Assembly: GCA_036723975.1 (NCBI GenBank)
Contig: DAIMGJ010000009.1
Span: forward strand, 28,176-92,175
Reading direction: 5' to 3'
Source of the DNA: JAILEN01 sp036723975
GTDB lineage: Bacteria; Bacillota; Clostridia; Lachnospirales; Lachnospiraceae
Length of the DNA stretch: 64,000 nt
Both the position numbers and the translations under genes were made by a program. Shown here piece after piece: positions 8,638 to 17,746 of the stretch (within the stretch, counting starts at the first letter, position 1; each line of letters begins with the position of its first letter). The notes below the pieces were generated by a model. That model ran no database searches and was not told where the DNA came from. It saw nothing but the letters and a program-made list of their open reading frames with translations.

Positions 8638-10023
8638 ATGGATAAATGGAAGAAAAAGATGCAGAGAAATAAGAATTTTATCGGAAGCGTTGCATTTTTC
8701 ATGGCGCTTTTGGCACTTTTCATCGGTGTGGTTTATGGGGTAGGAAAGAAAACCGACGTATATGCCAAGGAATCCAAAGATGATTATTCAACCATGCTGG
8801 AGAACTTGAACGAAATGGAGCGAATGATTGAAGAAAGCAAAGAACTATTGATTTCTTCTATCGAGCTAAGTGAGGAATCTGTAACTATGGATGAGACTCT
8901 GGTAGATAACACAAGTGTTGTTACCGATACGTTGATTCAGGTTCAGATGGATATTGAGGAAAACAAAACGGATATCCTAAATGCAATCGAAGCGTTAAAT
9001 GAGGATAATGCAAATCAATTATGGGAAACCTATGTGAGAATCTCCCGGGATTATCAAAAGATATCCGAGGAGTTTGATGCATCAATGAATTCGGTTAAGA
9101 GCGCAATCGAGAGTTTGTCGAAACAATCAAACACGGAGTACGAGGATCTTGTGGATCGGATAGGAACATTGCAAGATCATTTACTTAAGGGAAATAAGAG
9201 CCTTCAGGACAGTATTGATAAAAGTACAGAGCAAAACAAGGTCTCGCTTAATGAAGCGCAGAATACGGTTTCAGGATGGCTTTCAAAGCTGAAGGGGGAA
9301 GTAAACGATAGGTTTTCTTTCCTTTCTGCCGATATCCAAGACAAATATGAGACGCTTTTATCGGAATTAAATACCAAATATGAGGTGCTGACTTCTGATA
9401 TGGTGTCTTTGAAAAATGATATTTTAAAGAAAATGGAGTCGGAACATAAGGAATTAGAGGAAAAAATAGCACAGCTTAACAACAGTTTAAATTCGACGAA
9501 TGCAAAATATGTAACCCTGGAGGCAGATATTACCGAATTAAAAAAGACAATAAATACGGTATCTACACAGGTAAACAATATAGATAGGTATTATCCCGTG
9601 GGAAGTTTATATTTAAGCCTATCCGACACCAATCCTGCCAGCTTATTCGGTGGAACTTGGCAAAAAGTGGCAGCAGGACAAAACTTAATGGGAGCGGGGA
9701 ACTCATCGTACCCCTTGGGTTCTATGGGAGGAAGTTATACCAATACATTATCGGTTGCCAATCTGCCGAATTACGACCTAATTGTAAACGATCCCGGACA
9801 TGCGCATTCCTTTAGTATCAGTGGTGTAGCGGGTGGATCACAAAATGATAATATAGCCCAAGTAGGGGCAATGGACATTACGGTTCCTTACGCTGAGCAA
9901 ACTGTAAATGGAGTATCTTCTGTAAATGGTACCGGCATACAGATAAATTCCGGAGGAGGCAATCAGGCGTTTTCTATTGTATCCCCTTATTTGGTTGTAA
10001 ATGTTTGGAAACGAATCGCGTAA
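8638..10023 (+). CDS. Membrane-anchored coiled-coil protein with phage tail-tip domain
   Basis: A 461-residue protein. A basic N-terminus and one hydrophobic helix (about residues 15-35) form a signal anchor. Residues 50-315 are a long, highly charged heptad-like coiled coil. Residues 320-461 match the C-terminal domain of phage tail fibres and baseplate proteins: YPVGSLYLSLSDTNPASLFG, GGTWQ, GSYTNTLSVANLP, PGHAHSFS, and the terminal SPYLVVNVWKRIA. It should project a tail-tip-like adhesin from the cell surface. No phage genes surround it; instead the upstream genes are Tad-like. AGGAGG precedes the ATG. Confidence 0.75.
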   Translation: MDKWKKKMQRNKNFIGSVAFFMALLALFIGVVYGVGKKTDVYAKESKDDYSTMLENLNEMERMIEESKELLISSIELSEESVTMDETLVDNTSVVTDTLIQVQMDIEENKTDILNAIEALNEDNANQLWETYVRISRDYQKISEEFDASMNSVKSAIESLSKQSNTEYEDLVDRIGTLQDHLLKGNKSLQDSIDKSTEQNKVSLNEAQNTVSGWLSKLKGEVNDRFSFLSADIQDKYETLLSELNTKYEVLTSDMVSLKNDILKKMESEHKELEEKIAQLNNSLNSTNAKYVTLEADITELKKTINTVSTQVNNIDRYYPVGSLYLSLSDTNPASLFGGTWQKVAAGQNLMGAGNSSYPLGSMGGSYTNTLSVANLPNYDLIVNDPGHAHSFSISGVAGGSQNDNIAQVGAMDITVPYAEQTVNGVSSVNGTGIQINSGGGNQAFSIVSPYLVVNVWKRIA

Positions 10024-10026
10024 ATG

Positions 10027-10055
10027 TTGCATAAAGCCTGAAACTATGGTATTCT
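10027..10055 (+). promoter_or_regulatory. Probable sigma-70 promoter of the aldolase gene
   Basis: TTGCAT (10027-10032) and TATTCT (10050-10055) are separated by 17 bp. A perfect 12-bp palindrome CGCTTTAAAGCG lies just downstream (10071-10082) and could be an operator or a short leader hairpin. Confidence 0.5.
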
Positions 10056-10122
10056 AACCTCAGTCGCTTTATCGCTTTAAAGCGAGAAAAAGTGTAGCAA
10101 AAAAGATTACGAGGTAGATGAC

Positions 10123-11100
10123 ATGAAGGAAGTATCAAAGCTTTTAGGATTCCGAGAGAGCATCAAGGTAGTGGATGCCACATTAAGAGACGGAGGCTTG
10201 GTCAACGATTTTTATTTTACGGACGTGTTTGTAAAGAAATTATATGAGACCAATATCAAAGCCGGAGTCGATTATATGGAACTTGGCTATAAGGCTTCAA
10301 AGGAATTGTTTGATACAAATAAATTTGGCAAGTGGAAGTTCTGCGATGACGAGGATATCTTATCCGTGATCGGAGACAATGCAGAGAAAAAGATAAAACT
10401 GGCGGTTATGGCGGATGTAGGACGTTGCGATTATAAAAACGATATTCGTGAGAAAAAGAACAGTCCCATTGATTTGATTCGTGTGGCCTGTTATGTGCAT
10501 CAGATTCCGGCAGCAGTTGCTATGGTTGAGGATGCAAAAGAAAAGGGGTATGAAGTCAGCTGCAATATTATGGCCATTTCTTCCGCACAGGATGCGGACG
10601 TTAGAGCTGCGCTTGATATGATTGGTCAGTCCTCCGCGGACTGCATATATATTGTGGATAGTTTTGGTTCCCTTTATCCGGAGCAGATTGCCAGAATCGT
10701 GGATACTTATATGGAAACAGCCCAGAAGTACAACAAGATTTTGGGAATGCATGCCCATGATAATCAGAAGCTTGCTTTTGCCAATACCATTGAAGCCGTG
10801 GGTGACGGTGTGGATTGGCTGGATGCCACCTATGCGGGTATGGGCCGAGGTGCAGGAAACTGTTCGATGGAAAACCTCTTGGGATTCCTTCGTAATCCGA
10901 AGTACAATCTCTATCCGGTAATTAAGTTTATTCAGGACGAGATGATGCCCCTTCGCGAGTCGGGATTACAGTGGGGTTATGACTTGCAGTATTTGATGAC
11001 GGGAATCTTTAACCAGCATCCCCGTACAGCAATTGATTTTACCAAGGAACACAGAAAAGATTATACAGAGTATTACAAAGAGTTGACAGCTCAAGAATAA
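10123..11100 (+). CDS. HMGL-like (DRE-TIM) aldolase/lyase
   Basis: A 325-residue TIM-barrel protein of the HMG-CoA lyase/4-hydroxy-2-oxovalerate aldolase superfamily. The family start motif is DATLRDGG (about residue 23) with the catalytic Arg and metal-binding Asp, and the two metal-binding His are in GMHAHDNQKLA. The length fits DmpG-like aldolases, but no acyl-transfer dehydrogenase or other catabolic gene is adjacent, so the substrate is unknown. ACGAGGTAGATGAC precedes the ATG. Confidence 0.8.
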   Translation: MKEVSKLLGFRESIKVVDATLRDGGLVNDFYFTDVFVKKLYETNIKAGVDYMELGYKASKELFDTNKFGKWKFCDDEDILSVIGDNAEKKIKLAVMADVGRCDYKNDIREKKNSPIDLIRVACYVHQIPAAVAMVEDAKEKGYEVSCNIMAISSAQDADVRAALDMIGQSSADCIYIVDSFGSLYPEQIARIVDTYMETAQKYNKILGMHAHDNQKLAFANTIEAVGDGVDWLDATYAGMGRGAGNCSMENLLGFLRNPKYNLYPVIKFIQDEMMPLRESGLQWGYDLQYLMTGIFNQHPRTAIDFTKEHRKDYTEYYKELTAQE

Positions 11101-11122
11101 AGACAAAATCTTTATAAGATAT

Positions 11123-11160
11123 AAAAAAAGAAGGTATCTGATTATTCGTCAGATACCTTC
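11123..11160 (-). terminator. Intrinsic terminator of the minus-strand peptide gene
   Basis: A 12-bp perfect stem (11130-11141 with 11149-11160) is followed on the minus strand by seven T (11129-11123). On the plus strand there is no T-run after the stem, so its orientation serves a minus-strand transcript; it may also help end the aldolase mRNA. Confidence 0.7.
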
Positions 11161-11210
11161 CCTTATGTGGGGGAGTAATGTGCAAGATATCCCTTTATAA
11201 GGGAGGTATC

Positions 11211-11282
11211 TTACATATAACGTCCGTACTTTCCTACGATTTTAGCGTATTCCTCGAAAGCTTCTTTGAAAAAATTCTTCAT
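11211..11282 (-). CDS. Small protein of 23 residues, amphipathic
   Basis: A short minus-strand gene with the Shine-Dalgarno AAAGGAGA eight bases before its ATG, a TAA stop, and its own terminator 50 bp downstream. The product starts MKNFFKEAFEEYAK and ends YGRYM. F4, F5, A8, F9, Y12, A13, V16 and Y19 fall on one face of a helix, with Lys and Glu on the other. There is no signal peptide. A TATAAT box on the minus strand (11320-11325) sits about 40 bp upstream. Function unknown; candidates are a signalling peptide or membrane-surface small protein. Confidence 0.7.
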   Translation of the reverse strand: MKNFFKEAFEEYAKIVGKYGRYM

Positions 11283-11449
11283 AGTGTTTATCTCCTTTCT
11301 TTTCTGTTCTTACAATTGCATTATAGTTTTCAAATTGTAAAAATGCTCGTCAAAGAAGAGAAAAAAGTAGCCAAATTTTGCAGATGGCTTTGAATGATGA
11401 AGTGTGCTAAAATAGAAATATTCTTATTATGAAAGGAATACTTAGTAAT

Positions 11450-13744
11450 ATGAGAATGGCGTTTGTCATGACTTGCGCGTTTATTATGATTGTTTTGTTT
11501 ATGTGCGCAAGCGGAGCAAAAAAAAGCGATAAAGAAATATCATCTATAGTTGAAAAACTTATGCTTATGTCGGCGGGAACCGTATTTACACAGCTTATGA
11601 TTGTATCGGTTTTAAATCCGATTATAGCAAAAGTTTTTTATAATCTTTACTATATTTCCATTGATTTTCTTCTTTATTTTTTATTGCGGTTTTGCTATGA
11701 GTATACCCGCCAGAAAATGGATAAAACTTGGTGGGACTATTTTTTAAGGGGAGCCATCGTTTTAGACTGCGTGTTGATTATCGGTAATATTTTTGGCGAG
11801 TACATGTCCGCGGTTTCCGAAGTAATGGTTAACGACGAGTTGTATTATGTGGCTACATTTACCACTCATTATCAGTTCCATCTGTTTTTGTGTTACGTAA
11901 TGTTTGCAACCGCCATTTTGGCGCTGTTTCGAAAGATTACAAATTCCGATCCGGTTTATTGGTTAGAGTATATTGTAATAGCAGCTGTGTTGATTGCTAT
12001 TGTGGCAATTAATCTTGTTTATGTGATTCAGGTTTCCGTCATTGATTATTCCATGCTTGGATACATTTGCGGAGGTTTGTTTGTTTATTATTTTTCCATC
12101 TATCGAGTCCCGAGACTTTTGGTATATAACATGATTTCCAATATTATTTCGGATGTTCAGGATGGGATTGTTCTTTTTGACGTGGATGGCAATTGTATCT
12201 TCGCAAATAATACGGCAAAAGAGTTGCTGGGAGTTCCCAAAGGCGGCTTCCATACGGTAGAACTGCAGCTTCTTGAGTGGCTGAACGAAGGAAGAGCTTA
12301 CGTTACTAATGACGATTTCATGAATGACACTTACATCCGTATGATGGATGGAGAACGGGTATCGCTTCATATTACATCTCGCGCCATTCGGGGTCGAGAT
12401 ACGGAGATTGGTAATTATTATCGAATTACTAATTACACGAACCAGGTGGAACGCCATCAGAGAGAGCGTTATCTTGCGTTCCATGATCCTTTGACCGGAG
12501 TGTACAATCAGACCGGCTTGTTTGATGTAATCGAAAAGAGATTACGGGATAACCCGGATAAGAGTTATTACCTGTTGGCTATTGATATTCGTGACTTTAA
12601 GGGCGTAAATGAAGTCTTGGGAAGAAAATGCGGAGATGAGCTTTTGATTCGCGTAGCAAAGCAACTGGCAGAGTTTCAGGCCTTTGATGCCATTTACGGA
12701 AGACTGACAGGAGATCGCTTTGGTATTTTATTGGAGCGAAAGTTTTTCCATGCAGGAAAGATTTCCAAGATGTTGAATGAACTTCAGTTTACCGAGGATG
12801 ATACTTCTTATACGGTGATACTTCATATGGGTGTTTATGAGATTCAGGAAAACGACGAGACACCGATTGACATTATGTTTGACCGTGCGGCATTTGCTAT
12901 TTCCAAGATTAAATCCAATTTTGAAGAGCGAATTGCTTTCTATGATGAGGTTGCACGTCGTGACATGATGTGGGAGCAGACCATTTCAAGTGAGTTAAAT
13001 ACAGCCATTGAATTTGGCCAGTTTATTCCTTATTTGCAGCCGCAGATCAATTCCGAAGGATACTCCATGGGAGCGGAAGTTTTGATCCGTTGGGCACATC
13101 CGACAGAGGGATTGTTGTTGCCGGCACGCTTTATTGAAATCTTTGAGAAAAACGGTATGATTTTAAACCTGGACCGTTATGTTTGGGAACGTGCATGTCA
13201 GATTCTTCGCGACTGGAAGGACAAGGGATATGAAGACTATTATTTGTCTGTAAACATTTCCCCGAAGGATATTCATTTGACGGATGTATGTGAGATTCTT
13301 ACGGGCTTGGTTGAAAAATATGAGATATCACCGAAGAACTTAAAACTTGAAATTACCGAGACTATGATTGCGGATACGGAAAGCAGCATTGAATTGGTAA
13401 AAAGATTGCAGGCATACGGATTCATCATCGAAATGGATGATTTCGGAAGCGGCTATTCTTCTTTAAACACGTTAAAGAATATTCCGGTTAACGTTTTAAA
13501 GATGGATCTTGGCTTTTTGCGTGATACTCATGATAAGGAAAAGAGTGAAGAAATCCTTTCCTTTGTTGTGGAATTGTCTAAGCGATTGAATATCGGATCG
13601 ATTGCGGAAGGAATTGAAACGGAAGAGCAGTACATGTTCTTAAAAGAGTGCGGTTGCCAGTTCTTTCAGGGATATTTCTTCTCACAGCCGATTCCGATTT
13701 ATGAGTACGAGAAGGTATATATTCAGGATCATAAAGGATTTTAA
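11450..13744 (+). CDS. Membrane PAS-GGDEF-EAL protein
   Basis: A 764-residue c-di-GMP protein. About seven membrane helices fill the first 220 residues, followed by a PAS-like domain (about 230-330), a GGDEF domain with signature TGDRF (degenerate, probably not a cyclase) and an EAL domain. The EAL domain has EVL instead of EAL but keeps the N, ITE, DDFGSGYSS, K and AEGIET motifs, so phosphodiesterase activity is plausible. An in-frame ATG at 11429 lacks a ribosome site; AAAGGA lies 12 bp before 11450. An extended -10 (TGCTAAAAT near 11404) lies upstream. It overlaps no neighbour; the WYL gene follows 4 bp later. Confidence 0.88.
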   Translation: MRMAFVMTCAFIMIVLFMCASGAKKSDKEISSIVEKLMLMSAGTVFTQLMIVSVLNPIIAKVFYNLYYISIDFLLYFLLRFCYEYTRQKMDKTWWDYFLRGAIVLDCVLIIGNIFGEYMSAVSEVMVNDELYYVATFTTHYQFHLFLCYVMFATAILALFRKITNSDPVYWLEYIVIAAVLIAIVAINLVYVIQVSVIDYSMLGYICGGLFVYYFSIYRVPRLLVYNMISNIISDVQDGIVLFDVDGNCIFANNTAKELLGVPKGGFHTVELQLLEWLNEGRAYVTNDDFMNDTYIRMMDGERVSLHITSRAIRGRDTEIGNYYRITNYTNQVERHQRERYLAFHDPLTGVYNQTGLFDVIEKRLRDNPDKSYYLLAIDIRDFKGVNEVLGRKCGDELLIRVAKQLAEFQAFDAIYGRLTGDRFGILLERKFFHAGKISKMLNELQFTEDDTSYTVILHMGVYEIQENDETPIDIMFDRAAFAISKIKSNFEERIAFYDEVARRDMMWEQTISSELNTAIEFGQFIPYLQPQINSEGYSMGAEVLIRWAHPTEGLLLPARFIEIFEKNGMILNLDRYVWERACQILRDWKDKGYEDYYLSVNISPKDIHLTDVCEILTGLVEKYEISPKNLKLEITETMIADTESSIELVKRLQAYGFIIEMDDFGSGYSSLNTLKNIPVNVLKMDLGFLRDTHDKEKSEEILSFVVELSKRLNIGSIAEGIETEEQYMFLKECGCQFFQGYFFSQPIPIYEYEKVYIQDHKGF

Positions 13745-13748
13745 AAGT

Positions 13749-14729
13749 ATGTCCAGATTAGAATATCAAAAATTAAAACTGTATTTCCTCGGGAAAATCC
13801 TGATGGAAAACACAGATGAGGCTCATGGAATTACCATGAGCCAAATTTTAAGTTTGCTCGAAAAAAATGATATTTCCGCAGATCGTAAAAGTATTTATCG
13901 AGACATTGTCGCTCTCGAAGAACTTGGACTTTATGTAGAAAAGGAAAAAGTTGGGAAAAACTATCTTTATAAAGTGGTGGAAAAGCAGTTTGAAATTGCT
14001 GAACTAAAGCTTTTGGTGGATTCTGTTTCCGCCTCTCGCTTTATTACAGAGAAAAAATCCAGAGAGTTGATTGGAAAGCTGGAAAGCCTCGTATCCAAAT
14101 ATGAGGCAAAAGAGTTGCAACGTTCCATCGTGGTTGCCGGTCGAAACAAGACGCAGAATGAAAGTATTTATTACAATGTGGATGCAATTCATTTGGCAAT
14201 GAACGAGAACAGGCAGATTTCCTTTGAATACTTACAGTGGAACCTAAACAAAGAACTGGTCCCGCGAAAAGAGAAGCCCTATGTGGTTAGCCCGTGGTCA
14301 CTTTTATGGGACCAGGAAAATTATTATCTTCTGGCGTTTGATGAAGAAGAAGGTATTATGAAAAATTACCGTGTGGACAAGATGCGCCGTATTTCGTCTT
14401 TGGATGAAAAACGCATAGGCCGGGAAGAGTTTGAAAAACTGGATATGTCTTCTTATGCGGAAAAAGTTTTTGGTATGTTTTACGGAAGAGAAGAGACTGT
14501 AACGATTCTGGCAAAGAATTATTTGATTGGTGTTGTGTTAGATCGATTTGGAACGGATATACCGGTGCGAAAAGAGGATGATGAGTGGATTCGCTTCCGC
14601 GCAACGGTGGCAATTAGCGGACAGTTCTTTGGCTGGCTGTTAAGCTTTGGGAAGGATATGAAACTGATTTCTCCGGAGGATGTGGTGACGGAGTATCGCG
14701 ACTTGTTACAGGATGTATTGGAAGCATAA
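13749..14729 (+). CDS. WYL-domain transcriptional regulator
   Basis: A 326-residue regulator. Residues 5-65 form a winged helix-turn-helix of the HTH_11 type (SRLEYQKLKLYFLGKILMEN..., ADRKSIYRDI), and a WYL domain follows (about 140-225, SPWSLLWDQENYYLLAF, YRVDKM) with a WCX-type C-terminal extension. WYL domains sense nucleic acids or nucleotides. I start at 13749, 4 bp after the EAL gene, rather than at the earlier ATG inside that gene. Its targets are unknown. Confidence 0.88.
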   Translation: MSRLEYQKLKLYFLGKILMENTDEAHGITMSQILSLLEKNDISADRKSIYRDIVALEELGLYVEKEKVGKNYLYKVVEKQFEIAELKLLVDSVSASRFITEKKSRELIGKLESLVSKYEAKELQRSIVVAGRNKTQNESIYYNVDAIHLAMNENRQISFEYLQWNLNKELVPRKEKPYVVSPWSLLWDQENYYLLAFDEEEGIMKNYRVDKMRRISSLDEKRIGREEFEKLDMSSYAEKVFGMFYGREETVTILAKNYLIGVVLDRFGTDIPVRKEDDEWIRFRATVAISGQFFGWLLSFGKDMKLISPEDVVTEYRDLLQDVLEA

Positions 14730-14757
14730 ATGAGAGGAATATATAGGAACTGTTGCT

Positions 14758-15363
14758 ATGAGATTTTACGTGGATTTTGATGATTGTTTGTGTGAGACGG
14801 CCCGGTCGTTTACAGAGATTGCAATGCGCTTATTTTGCAAGAATGTATCTTATGAAGAGGTTCGCTTTTTTAATCTGCAAAAGACATTTGATTTAAATGA
14901 TGAGGAGTATCAGCGCCTGATGGAAGAAGGTCATTGCCCTGAGGTTTTACTTTCATACGAGAAAACACCGGGATGTACGGAAGTTATTAATGAGTGGCTG
15001 GATGCGGGGCATGAGGTTTCCGTTATCACCGGACGTCCGTTTTTTACTTACGAGCCTTCCCGTCAGTGGCTGGATGAGCATGATTTAAAGAGGGTAAAGC
15101 TCTATTGCTTGAATAAGTATAACAGGGATTCTTTTTACGGAACCAGCGAACATAATTTAGAACTTGAGGACTTCTATAATATGCGTTTTGATTTTGCGAT
15201 TGAGGATTCTCCGGTGGCATTTCCATATCTGGAACCCTTTAAAGATTTAAAAGTCATGGTCTTTGATCGCCCATGGAACAGGGAATGCGAACTTCCGAAT
15301 GATAACTATACCCGCTGTAGGGATTGGAAAGAAATAAAAAAGAAGGTTCTTTTGAATTCATAA
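14758..15363 (+). CDS. HAD-superfamily 5'-nucleotidase-like protein
   Basis: A 201-residue soluble HAD hydrolase. The catalytic motif I is YVDFDDCL (residues 4-11), motif II is VITGRPF, and acidic motif IV is IEDSP. The set and length resemble the 5'(3')-deoxyribonucleotidase/YqfW branch, which dephosphorylates nucleotides or polynucleotide ends. It follows the WYL regulator by 28 bp and may share its transcript. Confidence 0.75.
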   Translation: MRFYVDFDDCLCETARSFTEIAMRLFCKNVSYEEVRFFNLQKTFDLNDEEYQRLMEEGHCPEVLLSYEKTPGCTEVINEWLDAGHEVSVITGRPFFTYEPSRQWLDEHDLKRVKLYCLNKYNRDSFYGTSEHNLELEDFYNMRFDFAIEDSPVAFPYLEPFKDLKVMVFDRPWNRECELPNDNYTRCRDWKEIKKKVLLNS

Positions 15364-15402
15364 CAAAAAAATAATACATATGGAAAAGTAAAGATTATTG
15401 GT

Positions 15403-16344
15403 ATGGCAAAGAAGAAAAAACAAGTAATAAAAAAAGAAACAAAAGAAGAAATAAAAGAAGAAATAAAAGAGGAAAAGAAGGATTTAACCGTAATTCCGGT
15501 GAAGGAACTGGGAGATGATTACTCCGATCAGCTTTTTGCTACCATCGGTGCACTGGTTTTCTTCTCTATCGCACTATTGGTTTTTGCAGTAGCAATTGAT
15601 GACGACAGTTTTAATATTCATACGTTCCTTTTTACGGTAGTTCCGCTTTTGCTGGGCTTTTATTTTGTGTTCGTTCGGAAGAAAGTGCGGAAGTATTTTT
15701 ATAGTTTAACTCCTGTAATGGAGTATGACGGTATTAAATATAAATGGCTCTTCGGCATTGAAAAAAAGCATACCTATACCCAGTGGGCTGCTTCTGCAGA
15801 AAAAGGCCATTACCGTATCGGACGAAGAGGAATCGAATTTTGGCTTGGCTTCGAAAAAATTGTTTTTTTATACAATGTTGGAGTAGCGGAAGAAAGAAAT
15901 GATTCCATAAAACGATATAAGATGTTTACGGATTATTTGGTAAAAGCCAATCCTGCGTTGCAATACAAGCTTCCCTGTTTTTCTAAAGAGAATATTGATT
16001 TACTGGATAAACGATGCTTTTATGCAAGAAGCAGAAGAAATCAGTTTTTTGTCAGTCTAGCCGTGAACTTTTTCTTTTTGGCAGCATATCAGGACAGTGA
16101 TTCCTTTGAATTTTATCTGGTATTTTTTGTATGCGTGCTTGCAGAGAGCATTATGATGTTTGTTCTTTTGAAGGGGGCATATTATCATTACAAAAACGAG
16201 CTTCAATTACGAAAAAAATTACCGGATATAACCGGTGTTGTACGGGACAAGGGAGTCGGCATTCTAAGACCTTATTGGGGCTTTTTGTACGCAGCCCTTT
16301 TATTTGCATTTACTTATTACTTACAAATGCTGATTATCAGATAA
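15403..16344 (+). CDS. Uncharacterised membrane protein with Lys/Glu-rich N-terminus
   Basis: A 313-residue protein that I do not recognise. The first 32 residues are almost only Lys, Glu and Ile repeats (KEEIKEEIKEEK). A pair of helices lies at about residues 45-90, a 110-residue cytoplasmic region follows (containing HTYTQWAASAEKGHYRIG, resembling YcxB-type PH-like membrane proteins), and further helices lie near 215-245 and 285-310. It ends 19 bp before the radical SAM gene and may belong to the same operon, so a role in processing or locating the modified membrane protein is possible but unproven. Confidence 0.7.
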   Translation: MAKKKKQVIKKETKEEIKEEIKEEKKDLTVIPVKELGDDYSDQLFATIGALVFFSIALLVFAVAIDDDSFNIHTFLFTVVPLLLGFYFVFVRKKVRKYFYSLTPVMEYDGIKYKWLFGIEKKHTYTQWAASAEKGHYRIGRRGIEFWLGFEKIVFLYNVGVAEERNDSIKRYKMFTDYLVKANPALQYKLPCFSKENIDLLDKRCFYARSRRNQFFVSLAVNFFFLAAYQDSDSFEFYLVFFVCVLAESIMMFVLLKGAYYHYKNELQLRKKLPDITGVVRDKGVGILRPYWGFLYAALLFAFTYYLQMLIIR

Positions 16345-16363
16345 CATTGAAAAGAGACGAGTT

Positions 16364-17746
16364 ATGATTCGAGAAAAATTATATGAAATAAAAGAGTGGA
16401 ATAAAGTTGTGCATACTACGTGGAACCCTTCGGGACCGGGTGTGATACGTATTCATATGATCCCACCGAAGTTTTCGCTTTTTCATTTTGCTCCGGCAGT
16501 TGTGATACTAAACGGTAAGGATGTGTTACCCATAAATGAATCCTGGGCTATTCTTTTAACGGAATTTATCAAAGGGGTAAATGCGTTTGGAGACGGACAG
16601 ATGAGCCCGGACGTGTTGGATGATATTTTAAATGATGCATTTTACCGCGTAAGGAGAGTATATCCGAATGTCAGCAATGAAACCTTAAAAAATGATTTGG
16701 AAATCATTGTATCGACCTTTGATGATATAGCAAGAAACAACGTACCTGCGCTGGATATAGGAAGTGTAAGCTTATCGGACTATGCTCCTTATATGAGTGC
16801 ACCCCACAGGATGGACCTTATGGTTTCTGCTATGACAAAAGACAACCATTGGGCTTGCAACCAGAAGTGCCTGCATTGTTATGCTGCCGGCCAGAAGTAT
16901 GGAGAAGTAAAAGAATTAGATACCGATCAATGGAAAAAGATCATTGATAAATGCAGAGCGGCACAGATTACCCAGCTTACATTTACCGGTGGAGAACCAA
17001 CCCTAAGAAAGGATTTACCGGAACTGATCAAACACGCCAGATGGTTTGTGACGAGATTAAACACCAACGGAATTTTACTCACGAAGGAGCTGGTTTCAAA
17101 GCTTGTGGATTCGGAACTGGATAGCGTACAGGTAACGTTATATTCCCATCACCAAGATGTGCATAATGCACTTGTTGGCGCAGAACGCTTTTCGGATACT
17201 GTCTCAGGAATCAAAAATGCATTGGAAGCCGGATTAAATCTAAGCGTTAATACACCGCTTTGTTCTTTGAATAAGGATTATGTCGGAATGCTTGAATTCC
17301 TGCATGAAATGGGTGTGAAATACGTTACCTGTTCGGGACTGATTGTGACGGGAAATGCCACATCAAAAGATTCGAGACAGTCTCAGCTGTCAAAGGATGA
17401 GATTTATGACATTCTAAAGGCGGCAAAAGAATATACGGACAGCCATGATATGGAAATTGATTTTACTTCTCCGGGATGGATAGAGGAGGAAAAACTCCGA
17501 AAAATGAAAATGATTACTCCAAGCTGTGGAGCTTGTTTAAGCAATATGGCAATCACACCGGATGGTCATGTAATTCCGTGCCAGAGCTGGTTGTCCTCTG
17601 ATTTGCTTGGGAATATGCTTACAGATTCCTGGAAGAAGATTTGGAACGATTCCACCTGTAAAAAAATCAGGAAAGAATCTGCCAAGGCAAAAGGCGTATG
17701 CCCACTTCGAAAGATGAATGAAGGAGGCATAAAACATGAATCATAA
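16364..17746 (+). CDS. Radical SAM/SPASM peptide-modifying enzyme
   Basis: A 460-residue radical SAM enzyme. Residues 1-150 form an N-terminal domain that may act like a peptide-recognition element. The [4Fe-4S] motif is C165-x3-C169-x2-C172 (CNQKCLHCYAAG), followed by the GGEPTLR SAM-binding loop near residue 210. The C-terminus has SPASM-type cysteines (SCGAC, IPCQSW, STCKK, GVCPL) that hold auxiliary clusters, as in PqqE and sactipeptide maturases. The gene overlaps the next by 11 nt, and that product has a Cys-Ala repeat tail, a likely substrate. The layout resembles Haft's repeat-peptide rSAM systems (ACGX, His-Xaa-Ser), but I cannot assign a named family. Confidence 0.85.
   Translation: MIREKLYEIKEWNKVVHTTWNPSGPGVIRIHMIPPKFSLFHFAPAVVILNGKDVLPINESWAILLTEFIKGVNAFGDGQMSPDVLDDILNDAFYRVRRVYPNVSNETLKNDLEIIVSTFDDIARNNVPALDIGSVSLSDYAPYMSAPHRMDLMVSAMTKDNHWACNQKCLHCYAAGQKYGEVKELDTDQWKKIIDKCRAAQITQLTFTGGEPTLRKDLPELIKHARWFVTRLNTNGILLTKELVSKLVDSELDSVQVTLYSHHQDVHNALVGAERFSDTVSGIKNALEAGLNLSVNTPLCSLNKDYVGMLEFLHEMGVKYVTCSGLIVTGNATSKDSRQSQLSKDEIYDILKAAKEYTDSHDMEIDFTSPGWIEEEKLRKMKMITPSCGACLSNMAITPDGHVIPCQSWLSSDLLGNMLTDSWKKIWNDSTCKKIRKESAKAKGVCPLRKMNEGGIKHES

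Noticed and set aside
8638..10023. Prophage remnant
   Set aside because: Only the C-terminal tail-tip domain is phage-like; the protein has a bacterial signal anchor and no phage structural, lysis or replication genes lie nearby.
11178..11393. Plus-strand 71-residue frame
   Set aside because: It is the shadow of the minus-strand peptide gene and its promoter; no ribosome site on the plus strand.
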